Made by a program: the position numbers and the translations under genes. Shown here piece by piece: positions 1-7,189 of a DNA stretch of 21,825 nt (position 1 is its first letter; every line of letters begins with the position of its first letter). This stretch comes from Oscillospiraceae bacterium (GTDB lineage: Bacteria > Bacillota > Clostridia > Oscillospirales > Ruminococcaceae): contig CAAEOA010000272.1 in the NCBI GenBank assembly GCA_900757485.1, positions 1 to 21,825 on the forward strand, written 5' to 3'. The notes under the pieces are model-generated. The model had not been told where the DNA came from and did not search any database. It saw only the letters and a list, made by a program, of their open reading frames with translations.

Positions 1-519
1 GCCATGGGAAATCAGCTTTCAGCCGCCGGTTATCTCACAAATGCCTACCACAACCACAGCTATACCTACTACAACAGAGATGAAAGCCACCCCAACCTCG
101 GCTATGATTTTATTGCCAAAGGCGATACTTTTGAAAACGCGCTGCAAACCAGAACCTTCGAGCCGGATGCTCCAAACTTCACCCCTCGTATTTCCGGCAT
201 CATCGACGGTGACCGCTATACTCTTTCTATTCTCAAAAGTGCAAACGGAAATCCTGACTCCACCTGTCGTTATTTCTTTGATTATCAGTCTCCGCTTGCA
301 GGTGAAGGACATTTCATCCATACCTATCGCTGTGACGGCAACCCGATTCCTTCCTTTGAAGGAGAGCCGAAAAAGATTGCTGTGAACGGAGATATCGACG
401 CCTTTACAGAGTCTGTTTGGAATAGTTTAAACGCTGATAATAAAGTTTCGTTATTTACAAGATATATTGACTTGACAACCGGCGAAACACAGACCAGAAT
501 CTGCAATAAAAATCAATAA
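1..519 (+). pseudogene. Chimeric partial ORF: LTA-synthase-like fragment joined to C-terminal half of IMP cyclohydrolase
   Basis: The frame is open from base 1, so no true start is visible; the ATG at 4 is probably internal. Residues 1-40 carry a pattern (AYHNHSYTYYNRD, SHPNLGY) typical of lipoteichoic-acid-synthase/sulfatase-type membrane phosphatases. From about residue 40 the sequence switches to a PurO-type IMP cyclohydrolase: RTFEPDAPNFTPRISGI, SILKSANGNPDS, GEGHFIHTY, DGNPIPSFEGEP and a VSLFTRYID end, which is the C-terminal ~130 of about 235 residues. That enzyme closes FAICAR to IMP, the last step of purine synthesis, and fits the following AICAR transformylase and purD. The two halves are unrelated families, joined in frame near base 120. 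The N-terminal half of the cyclohydrolase is missing, so the product as read is unlikely to be an active enzyme. It is either an assembly join or a real deletion/fusion. Family recognition is from memory of conserved motifs. Confidence 0.75.
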
Positions 520-544
520 ACAAGAGAAAGGATTTGAGATAACG

Positions 545-1720
545 ATGGCAAAAGAGTTGGAATTAAAATATGGCTGTAACCCAAACCAAAAGCCCTCCAG
601 AATTTTTATGGAAAACGGAGAGCTTCCGATTCAGGTGCTCAACGGAAAACCGGGATACATTAACTTTATGGATGCCTTCAACAGTTGGCAGTTGGTAAAG
701 GAATTAAAAGAAGCAACCGGACTTCCGTCCGCTGCATCATTTAAGCATGTCAGTCCTGCCGGTGCGGCGGTCGGTACCCCAATGACCGACGTTCAGAAAA
801 AAATCTGTTTTGTGGATGATTTAAAGCTCACGCCTCTCGCTATGGCATATGCCAAGGCAAGAGGTGCAGACAGAATGTCCTCATACGGAGATTTTATTGC
901 ACTTTCGGACGAATGTGACGAAGAAACTGCCACGCTGATTGCCCGTGAAGTGTCGGACGGCATTATTGCTCCCGGCTATTCCGAAAAAGCGCTTGAAATT
1001 CTGAAAAGCAAACGCAAAGGCGGCTATACCGTTATCCAAATCGACGAAAATTATACACCTGCGGAAATTGAACGTCGCAATATCTACGGTATCACTTTCG
1101 AGCAAGGCAGAAACAATCTGCAAATCAATGAGGAAATGCTGAGCAACCTTGTGACCGATGCAAAAGAAATGCCGGAGAACGCAAAACGCGATTTAGTGCT
1201 GGCATTGATTACGCTCAAATATACCCAATCCAACTCGGTTTGCTATGCCAAAGACGGTCAGACCATCGGTGTCGGTGCCGGTCAGCAATCCCGTATTCAC
1301 TGCACTCGTCTTGCCGGAAACAAAGCGGACATCTGGTTTCTGCGCCAAAATCCCAAGGTGTTGAATCTCCCATTCAAATCCGATATCCGCCGTCCTGATC
1401 GCGATAACACCATTGATGTCTATATCTCCGACGATTATATGGATGTGCTTGCCGACGGTGTTTGGGAGCAATTTTTTACCGAAAAACCCGAACCGCTCAC
1501 CAGAGAAGAAAAGCGTGCCTGGCTGGATACTTTGACCGATGTAGCTCTCGGCTCGGACGCGTTCTTCCCGTTTGGAGACAACATTGAGCGCGCTAACCGC
1601 AGCGGTGTCAGATTTATTGCGCAACCCGGCGGTTCTATCCGCGACGACAACGTCATTGAAACCTGCAACAAATACGGAATTGCAATGGCATTCACTGGAA
1701 TTCGTCTATTCCATCACTAA
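545..1720 (+). CDS. purH: AICAR transformylase (free-standing phosphoribosylaminoimidazolecarboxamide formyltransferase)
   Basis: This enzyme transfers a formyl group from 10-formyl-tetrahydrofolate to AICAR, giving FAICAR, the penultimate step of de novo purine synthesis in the cytoplasm. The 391-residue protein matches only the transformylase half of bifunctional PurH. Residues 65-73 read SFKHVSPAG, holding the catalytic Lys67-His68 pair of the family, and further conserved blocks include RMSSYGDFIA, GVGAGQQSR and the C-terminal FIAQPGGSIRDD. There is no MGS-like IMP cyclohydrolase domain, so the ring closure must come from a separate enzyme, here the PurO-type frame just upstream. The start ATG at 545 follows an AGAAAGGA ribosome binding site about 12 nt away. 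The gene is 25 nt after the upstream frame and 33 nt before purD, consistent with one operon. The symbol is given by homology to the C-terminal PurH domain. Confidence 0.93.
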   Translation: MAKELELKYGCNPNQKPSRIFMENGELPIQVLNGKPGYINFMDAFNSWQLVKELKEATGLPSAASFKHVSPAGAAVGTPMTDVQKKICFVDDLKLTPLAMAYAKARGADRMSSYGDFIALSDECDEETATLIAREVSDGIIAPGYSEKALEILKSKRKGGYTVIQIDENYTPAEIERRNIYGITFEQGRNNLQINEEMLSNLVTDAKEMPENAKRDLVLALITLKYTQSNSVCYAKDGQTIGVGAGQQSRIHCTRLAGNKADIWFLRQNPKVLNLPFKSDIRRPDRDNTIDVYISDDYMDVLADGVWEQFFTEKPEPLTREEKRAWLDTLTDVALGSDAFFPFGDNIERANRSGVRFIAQPGGSIRDDNVIETCNKYGIAMAFTGIRLFHH

Positions 1721-1753
1721 TATTTTTGCTGTAAAGAGAAAGGATAGATAAAA

Positions 1754-3028
1754 ATGAAAGTATTAGTAGTCGGCAGCGGCGGACGGGAACATGCTATTAT
1801 CCGAAAGCTCAAAGAAAGCAAGCTGGTATCTGAAATTTATGCTGCACCAGGGAACGGCGGAATTTCCGCTGATGCCGAATGTGTAAATATCAAGGCAACC
1901 GATATCGATGCCATGATTGACTTTGCCGTTAAAAATCAAATTGAATTTGCCGTGGTTGCACCGGATGATCCGTTGGTACTCGGTATGGTGGATGCCTTTG
2001 AAAAAGCCGGCATCAAAACCTTCGGTCCGAATAAGGCAGCTGCTATATTGGAAGGCAGCAAAGTATTCTCTAAAGAGTTGATGAAAAAATATCATATTCC
2101 TACCGCTAAGTATGAAGTGTTCGACGACCCGAATCGGGCAATTGAATATATCCGCTCCGAAAACACCTATCCTACGGTTATTAAAGCCGATGGTCTGGCT
2201 CTTGGAAAAGGCGTTATCATTGCGGAAGATTTTGCACAGGCAGAACAAGCCGTTCGCTCCATGATGGAGGACAAAGTTTTCGGCGCCAGCGGTAACCATA
2301 TTGTTGTGGAAGAATTTCTAACCGGTCCGGAGGTTTCGGTATTAGCTTTTACCGATTCTAAAACAGTCAAACCAATGATCTCTTCCAAGGATCATAAGCG
2401 TGTTTACGATAACGATAAAGGCTTAAATACCGGCGGTATGGGTACGATCGCGCCAAATCCGTACTATACCGATGAGATCGCCGAGATCTGCATGAAAGAG
2501 ATCTTTCTGCCTACTATTCGCGCGATGGTTACGGAAGGGCGTCCGTTCAAGGGCTGCTTGTATTTCGGATTGATGATCACGCCGAATGGTCCGAAGGTCA
2601 TTGAATATAATTGCCGATTTGGCGATCCGGAAACGCAGGTGGTTTTGCCCTTGTTAAAAACCGATTTAATGGATATCTTCCTCGCTATCTATGAGGAACG
2701 CCTTGCAGAATTGGATATTGAGTGGAAAAACGGCGCCGCCGCCTGTGTCGTCATGGCGTCGGGCGGATATCCGCAGAAATATCAGACCGGTCTGCCGATC
2801 ACGGGACTGGATAAAAACGGTCAAACAAGCGCCGCAACCATATATCATGCCGGAACCAAAAAAGAGAATGACGCTTATCTCACAGCAGGTGGGCGTGTTT
2901 TGGGCGTCACGGCAACCGGAGAGAATCTGGAAGCCGCTTTGTCAACCGCTTATGACGCCGTAAAACAAATTTCATTTGACGGCTGTCATTACCGTACCGA
3001 CATCGGAAAAATTAATACTAAAATCTAA
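1754..3028 (+). CDS. purD: Phosphoribosylamine-glycine ligase (GAR synthetase)
   Basis: PurD joins phosphoribosylamine and glycine with ATP to make GAR, the second step of purine synthesis. The 424-residue length is normal. The N-terminus MKVLVVGSGGREHAI is the hallmark of the family. The central ATP-grasp fold shows VIKADGLALGKGV and the metal/nucleotide-binding block EYNCRFGDPETQ, and the C-terminal domain ends with YRTDIGK. The ATG at 1754 has AAAGGA (1739-1744) 9 nt upstream. It follows the AICAR transformylase by 33 nt. The last five codons (INTKI) and the stop lie inside the left arm of a long inverted repeat, so the C-terminal tail may come from an inserted element; homologues usually end soon after the DIG motif. 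Confidence 0.97.
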   Translation: MKVLVVGSGGREHAIIRKLKESKLVSEIYAAPGNGGISADAECVNIKATDIDAMIDFAVKNQIEFAVVAPDDPLVLGMVDAFEKAGIKTFGPNKAAAILEGSKVFSKELMKKYHIPTAKYEVFDDPNRAIEYIRSENTYPTVIKADGLALGKGVIIAEDFAQAEQAVRSMMEDKVFGASGNHIVVEEFLTGPEVSVLAFTDSKTVKPMISSKDHKRVYDNDKGLNTGGMGTIAPNPYYTDEIAEICMKEIFLPTIRAMVTEGRPFKGCLYFGLMITPNGPKVIEYNCRFGDPETQVVLPLLKTDLMDIFLAIYEERLAELDIEWKNGAAACVVMASGGYPQKYQTGLPITGLDKNGQTSAATIYHAGTKKENDAYLTAGGRVLGVTATGENLEAALSTAYDAVKQISFDGCHYRTDIGKINTKI

Positions 3029-3116
3029 TTGAAAGCTTTAATCAATTTTCGAAGATAACACGTTCCGGTGCAATTCAGGTCGGAAAGAATTAAAGTGTTT
3101 CATTAGATTTTAGTAT
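3015..3116. repeat. Long imperfect inverted repeat overlapping the purD stop codon
   Basis: ATACTAAAATCTAAT at 3015-3029 is repeated perfectly in inverted orientation at 3102-3116. Pairing continues inward with GAAA/TTTC (3031-3034/3098-3101), CTTTAAT/ATTAAAG (3036-3042/3089-3095) and a further seven pairs (3046-3052/3080-3086, one G-U), leaving a loop near 3053-3079. The left arm includes the last codons and TAA stop of purD. There is no U-run after it, and a conventional terminator follows at 3134, so it is not needed as a simple terminator. It could be a palindromic MITE/REP-like element or an RNA-stabilising 3' hairpin. No second copy was seen in this window. Confidence 0.75.
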
Positions 3117-3133
3117 AAATAAGAATATGCAAA

Positions 3134-3174
3134 GAACACGTTTGAAATCAAAGAACAAACGTGTTCTCGTTTTT
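3134..3174 (+). terminator. Intrinsic terminator of the purine operon
   Basis: An 11-bp perfect stem, GAACACGTTTG at 3134-3144 and CAAACGTGTTC at 3156-3166, with an 11-nt loop, is followed by a T-run at 3170-3174. It lies about 105 nt after the purD stop, beyond the inverted repeat. Confidence 0.85.
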
Positions 3175-3224
3175 ATACCTGAAAATCCATATCCTATCTT
3201 CTCTTCTTTTGTTCTACCTTGCTC

Positions 3225-3253
3225 TTGTCAATAAGCCGAATACATGATAGAAT
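3225..3253 (+). promoter_or_regulatory. Sigma-A promoter for folT
   Basis: TTGTCA (3225-3230) and TAGAAT (3248-3253) are separated by 17 bp. The predicted transcription start near 3260 falls just before the riboswitch aptamer begins, which supports the assignment. Confidence 0.75.
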
Positions 3254-3263
3254 AAATACATAT

Positions 3264-3365
3264 AGCAGAGTAGAAAAACAGGCGTTAAGTGTTTGGCAGA
3301 CGGGGAGTTGCTGCCAAGACGAAAAACCATTACGGTTTGCGGTCTGTTTTTCGCATCCCGCTGTG
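3264..3365 (+). promoter_or_regulatory. Tetrahydrofolate (THF) riboswitch
   Basis: The segment contains the conserved elements of the class I THF aptamer: GAGTAG at 3268-3273, GCGTTAAGTG at 3282-3291, GACG after the P3 helix, GCGGT at 3339-3343 and GCATCC at 3353-3358. The helices can be written down: a short P1 (GCAG 3265-3268 with CTGT 3361-3364, one wobble), P2 AAAAACAG/CTGTTTTT (3274-3281/3344-3351), P3 TTGGCAG/CTGCCAA (3293-3299/3311-3317) and a hairpin AAACC/GGTTT (3324-3328/3334-3338). THF riboswitches in Clostridia are established regulators of folate transporter genes such as the folT that follows. No terminator lies between aptamer and gene, so control of translation initiation is likely; TCCTGC at 3383-3388 can pair with the Shine-Dalgarno region at 3419-3425 (one bulged A). 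Confidence 0.9.
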
Positions 3366-3434
3366 ACAATCCGAGGCAGTAATCCTGCACTTCCGAATTT
3401 GTACAGCAAATTTATGATGCAAGGAGGTACTGCT

Positions 3435-4001
3435 ATGAAAAAGTTTCTTTCTTTATTTACCCAATCCGCCGCAGAGCTGAAAAAGCTCCGCTCACTGACC
3501 GGAATTGCAATGTTGGTCGCACTCAATGTTGCGCTGTCTTTCGCCACCATACCGATCGGCTCGACGATGAAGATCAGCATCAGCTTCTTGGCAATCGCCA
3601 TTATGGGAATGCTGTACGGTCCGGTGGCAGCGGGAATGGGTGCTGCATTAGGCGATATTTTAAGCTACTTGCTAACGCCGGGAAACAGTATGGGAGCCTA
3701 TTTTTTTGGATTTACTTTAACTGCGTTTCTGGGCGGAATTGTGTATGGCATCGCTTTTTATTCCTGTAAAGTCAGTGTTCCGCGTGTCATCATTGCAAAA
3801 GCTGCTGTCAATTTGCTGCTGAATCTGTTGCTGAACACCTTTTGGATTTTCATCCTGTATGGCAAGGCAGTAGGTATCGTGGAGATTTTCTCCCGCATAT
3901 TTAAAAATCTGTTGATGCTTCCGCTGGAAATCGCCGCTTTGTTTATCATTTTAAAAGCCATCACGAAACTGATTCAACAAAAGAAAGTAACAATTGTTTG
4001 A
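3435..4001 (+). CDS. folT: Folate ECF transporter S component (FolT-like)
   Basis: This 188-residue, highly hydrophobic protein has about five or six membrane spans and the fold pattern of ECF S components: LTGIAMLVALNVALS near the N-terminus (the region that contacts the T component), IGSTMKISISFLAIAIMGMLYGP, then GAALGDILSYLLTPG. It binds folate outside the membrane and works with a shared ECF energising module (A, A', T) encoded elsewhere; none is in this window. The THF riboswitch directly upstream supports folate as substrate. The start is ATG 3435, with AAGGAGG (3421-3427) 7 nt upstream. The frame is open back to 3219, but that stretch is the riboswitch and not coding. The specific substrate rests mainly on the riboswitch and FolT-like sequence. 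Confidence 0.88.
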   Translation: MKKFLSLFTQSAAELKKLRSLTGIAMLVALNVALSFATIPIGSTMKISISFLAIAIMGMLYGPVAAGMGAALGDILSYLLTPGNSMGAYFFGFTLTAFLGGIVYGIAFYSCKVSVPRVIIAKAAVNLLLNLLLNTFWIFILYGKAVGIVEIFSRIFKNLLMLPLEIAALFIILKAITKLIQQKKVTIV

Positions 4002-4009
4002 AAATATTC

Positions 4010-4051
4010 AAGAAGCTCCTCCGCCCGCAATAGCGAGCAGAGGAGCTTCTT
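4010..4051. terminator. Bidirectional terminator between folT and the glycosidase gene
   Basis: A 12-bp perfect stem, AAGAAGCTCCTC (4010-4021) with GAGGAGCTTCTT (4040-4051), has an 18-nt loop. T-rich sequence follows on both strands (TTTATTT on plus, TTGAATATTTTC on minus). It sits between two convergent stop codons, 4001 and 4063. Confidence 0.85.
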
Positions 4052-4062
4052 TATTTAACGAA

Positions 4063-7002
4063 CTATAAGTACAAACCGTATTCCACAAAGCAATAACGAT
4101 CATCCCAACCGGGATTTTTGCCGCCGCACCAAACATCTGAATCCTCAAAGAAACTATTCGGGCAAACGAAGTAGCATTCTCCTTCTTTCAGATGGTGAGG
4201 ACCTAATAGGTTGCGGAGATTACCGATGATCTCTACTTCAATTTCGTTTTCTCCCTCATGCAGCAGTCCGCTTAAATCCACTTCATAGGGCTGCCAAAGG
4301 ATCGTTCCGGCATCTGCGCCGTTTACCCGCACTTTGACAACAGTAGAACAGCGTTTGGCAAACAATAAACTTCTGTTCACACATTCCTTCGCGTTCAGCG
4401 TCACCGTGTTTTTCAATACCATTCTGCCGTTAAAGAACGGGAATTTTTGTAGCACAAAATTGCCTACCGTAACGGTTTTCGGCATCTCCGAAATAGCAAA
4501 CTTGCCGTCATAACGCACAGCGCGCTTATCCAATTCGATAAACTCTCCCGTCGTCTCCACTCCGAAATCTCCGATTACATAGACCGCTTCTATTTCTGTA
4601 TCGTAAGTCAGCATATTTTTCTCAGATTCAAACTGCAGGGATTTTTTGATGTTCTCGTAGATCTTCTCGCTTTGGGTAAAATGAATGGAAAGCTTGATTT
4701 CATTCTCACCCACTATAACCGCATCCGAAATATCAATCTTACGGAACGATTTATCCCGATAATACCCGCAGTCAACATTCGGTATCTTGTTCCCGTTCAC
4801 TGAAATCGCAAATTTTTCAGGAGTTTCCAGTACCAAATAAAGCGGCGTGTGCGGCTTTTGCATGACGTTCAGGTAAAATACTAAATCAACATCTACTGGC
4901 CGTTCTAATTTGCATGCTTCTCCTTGAATATTGTTAACCGGCACCTGTTTTTCCTGTAAAACGCCGTCAAAATAATAATCGCAATAGTCTAAAGTAACGG
5001 CATTCGGGTCGGACTCAGCGATCTGCCATACTGCGCCTAACTGCTGATTGATCGGTTCAAGAAGTCTTGTGCCTGCCGCTGTTAATTCCGGCTTTTCTTC
5101 CTGATATGCAAATAACACAACAGAGCCCATGCCGGCAAGAGAAACTTCCACCGACACCTGACCGTTTTGCTCAGTCTGTGCAATCGGCAGAATTTCACCG
5201 CTGCAATAATCGAATTTCCCGACTGATTTTCCTGCAAAACCAATACAAAGCTCCCGCTTTTCCTGTGAGGTATTGACGATATAATACATCACCATTCCCT
5301 CTTCGTCGAAATAGCGTACCGTAGAGGCGACACCCGAAAGAATACCGTTTTTCTCTTCCATTCGGATTGGTCTGACATCAAACGGAACCGCATCTGCCAT
5401 TGCCTGCAAAGAATCGGTAATCAAACATTTTTCCGCTAATTGTTTTACTCGGTCAGACGGTTCTCCGCCCACCATTTCGGGAATTCTTTCACTAAATATA
5501 ATTTTTCCGCCGTTTGCCTGAAATTGTTCCAACAGATCTACTGTTTCCGGCGCCAGATTCAAAGCGTCCGGCACCAAAACAACGCGATAACTCATTTGAC
5601 CGACATTCAACACATTACCGGTTACCGAGCCGTGCAGCTGCATGATGCGTTCGTCGCCTAAATCGTACTGTATTTGATTTTCTTCCAGCGAATGGATGGT
5701 CTGCATAAATTTTTCATCCAGTTCCCGAAGCAACCCGTTATCCTTATTGTTAAAGCAAATCCACGCAGAAGACATCGGATGAACAACCAAAGTTTCAAAT
5801 TTGACTTTGCCCTCGGATAACAGCATACCCAAACGGCTGAATACATCATTGAGCTTTCTGTATTCGCTCCACCACGGCTGCTGATAAAACAAAGTAGCAG
5901 GATAATCACGCTTGCGGATTCCACGCAGCGAATATCCCTCCAAATGTTGACACAACAGGTTTATTCCCCGAACCATCTGCCATTCATAAATCTGTTTTAA
6001 TTCCTCAAAGCTGACATCCCAGCCGCAAAGTGCAAAAGTCTCACTCAATACCTGTTTTTTTCCGGTTTGATGCGCTACCGAAGCCACCTGTACCGCTGTC
6101 GTGCTGGGACCGATTTCGCGTCCCAGCCAATCCATGCCCGGTATATGCATATATTCGTAATTCGGCATACAAGCACCGTTGGAAATCAGCTGACTCTCCA
6201 TTGATTCTTCCAATACCATGTGCCCGGTCAATTGAGAACCATTTGTCTCACACCAGTTATAGATCTGCTTGCAAAAAGCATTGGTAAATAAATCCCGAAC
6301 CAACTGCCAAAAACGGAAACGAATCCGTTCGTATCCCTCTACCTCAAAGAACAGCGCCGGCAGCAGCGGAATCAAATCCTCTTGATACCGTTCCCGATAA
6401 GAAACCGGCAAGATCAATGACCACGGTATTCCGTTGCGGGAAATCTGCGGTTCATCGGTAAAGAAGCCAGCCATTTTTTTAAAATCTTCGCCTAATTCTT
6501 TTTTGTAGGTAACGTGAATCACTTCAATAAACTTGGCAATTACTTCGGCGTCTAACGTATCCACATAAAACGGGTTTACATCGTAATACATATGTATCCA
6601 TTTGCTCTCAAACGGCAGGCAGCAAATGGTAAAAGGACCGTCTTTCTTTGTTTCAACAATTTCATAGCGAAGATATTTTTGCTGATATTTTATCCCCAGT
6701 CCATTGACAATACCGCCGCCGAATCCGCTCGGCCAACCATTCTCATCATAACCCCATGCGCCCATTCCGCGTTTTTCGCCTTCGTGGATCCCGCATTTAA
6801 TATTATCCATCCATTCTTCGCCCATGTATTCTGTCTGCAATCCGCCTCTGGCATGCATAAAATAGCCGCCGATCCCCGCTTGTTCCATCTGTTCAATCTG
6901 CCATGCGGTTTCATCGGTGTGCAATTTTTCATTCCATGACCAAAACGGAATGGGACGATACTTTTTCGGCGGATCCATTAAATATTTTTTTAACAATTCC
7001 AT
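4063..7002 (-). CDS. Large glycoside hydrolase, GH106-like (alpha-L-rhamnosidase family)
   Basis: The 979-residue protein starts with PPKKYRPIPFWSWNEKL, followed by GIGGYFMHARGGLQTEY and YDENGWPSGF, the N-terminal pattern of GH106-like TIM-barrel enzymes. Other family blocks are FFTDEPQ near residue 190, VLSETFALCGW near residue 320 and CQHLEGYSLRGIRKRDYP. The acidic residues in FFTDEP and SETF are candidates for catalysis (inference). The C-terminal 250 residues contain beta-sandwich/galactose-binding-like repeats (LLFAKRCSTVVKVRVNG, GENEIEVEIIGNLRNLLGP). There is no signal peptide, so it probably acts in the cytoplasm on imported oligosaccharides, perhaps rhamnose-containing plant pectin or glycan fragments; the substrate cannot be read from sequence. 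No transporter or sugar-catabolic gene is beside it. The ATG at 7002 has only a weak AGGT in front; a good AAAGGAG lies at 7034-7040, separated by a small hairpin. Confidence 0.8.
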   Translation of the reverse strand: MELLKKYLMDPPKKYRPIPFWSWNEKLHTDETAWQIEQMEQAGIGGYFMHARGGLQTEYMGEEWMDNIKCGIHEGEKRGMGAWGYDENGWPSGFGGGIVNGLGIKYQQKYLRYEIVETKKDGPFTICCLPFESKWIHMYYDVNPFYVDTLDAEVIAKFIEVIHVTYKKELGEDFKKMAGFFTDEPQISRNGIPWSLILPVSYRERYQEDLIPLLPALFFEVEGYERIRFRFWQLVRDLFTNAFCKQIYNWCETNGSQLTGHMVLEESMESQLISNGACMPNYEYMHIPGMDWLGREIGPSTTAVQVASVAHQTGKKQVLSETFALCGWDVSFEELKQIYEWQMVRGINLLCQHLEGYSLRGIRKRDYPATLFYQQPWWSEYRKLNDVFSRLGMLLSEGKVKFETLVVHPMSSAWICFNNKDNGLLRELDEKFMQTIHSLEENQIQYDLGDERIMQLHGSVTGNVLNVGQMSYRVVLVPDALNLAPETVDLLEQFQANGGKIIFSERIPEMVGGEPSDRVKQLAEKCLITDSLQAMADAVPFDVRPIRMEEKNGILSGVASTVRYFDEEGMVMYYIVNTSQEKRELCIGFAGKSVGKFDYCSGEILPIAQTEQNGQVSVEVSLAGMGSVVLFAYQEEKPELTAAGTRLLEPINQQLGAVWQIAESDPNAVTLDYCDYYFDGVLQEKQVPVNNIQGEACKLERPVDVDLVFYLNVMQKPHTPLYLVLETPEKFAISVNGNKIPNVDCGYYRDKSFRKIDISDAVIVGENEIKLSIHFTQSEKIYENIKKSLQFESEKNMLTYDTEIEAVYVIGDFGVETTGEFIELDKRAVRYDGKFAISEMPKTVTVGNFVLQKFPFFNGRMVLKNTVTLNAKECVNRSLLFAKRCSTVVKVRVNGADAGTILWQPYEVDLSGLLHEGENEIEVEIIGNLRNLLGPHHLKEGECYFVCPNSFFEDSDVWCGGKNPGWDDRYCFVEYGLYL

Positions 7003-7046
7003 GTGACCTGTGCTTGACTGAAATCAGCCAATACTCCTTTAATAAA

Positions 7047-7082
7047 GAAAATAATAAAATCCCCGTCCGAAACAGACGGGGA
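7047..7082 (-). terminator. Terminator-like hairpin in front of the glycosidase gene
   Basis: On the minus strand CCCCGTC (7081-7075) and GACGGGG (7067-7061) form a 7-bp GC-rich stem with a 7-nt loop, followed by ATTTTATTATTTTC. It most simply ends transcription of the BtuF-like gene (stop at 7190). Because a promoter for the glycosidase gene appears to lie just upstream of it, it might instead attenuate that gene. Confidence 0.7.
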
Positions 7083-7092
7083 CGTTAAACTT

Positions 7093-7121
7093 ATTTTAAC
7101 AGAAATCGGTGAGGTTCGCAA
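7093..7121 (-). promoter_or_regulatory. Candidate promoter for the glycosidase gene
   Basis: On the minus strand TTGCGA (7121-7116) and TAAAAT (7098-7093) are 17 bp apart, placing a start near 7086, directly before the 7081-7061 hairpin. The motif match is reasonable but unproven. Confidence 0.45.
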
Positions 7122-7189
7122 CATCGTCACGCAAATTTGAAAAAATCAGCGTATATACCAAAAATGTCGTTTTTTTATATGCAAACCAA

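Noticed and set aside
3219..3434. N-terminal extension of the folate transporter S component
   Set aside because: The frame is open, but it covers the THF riboswitch, and a strong ribosome binding site precedes ATG 3435, where the normal S-component N-terminus begins.
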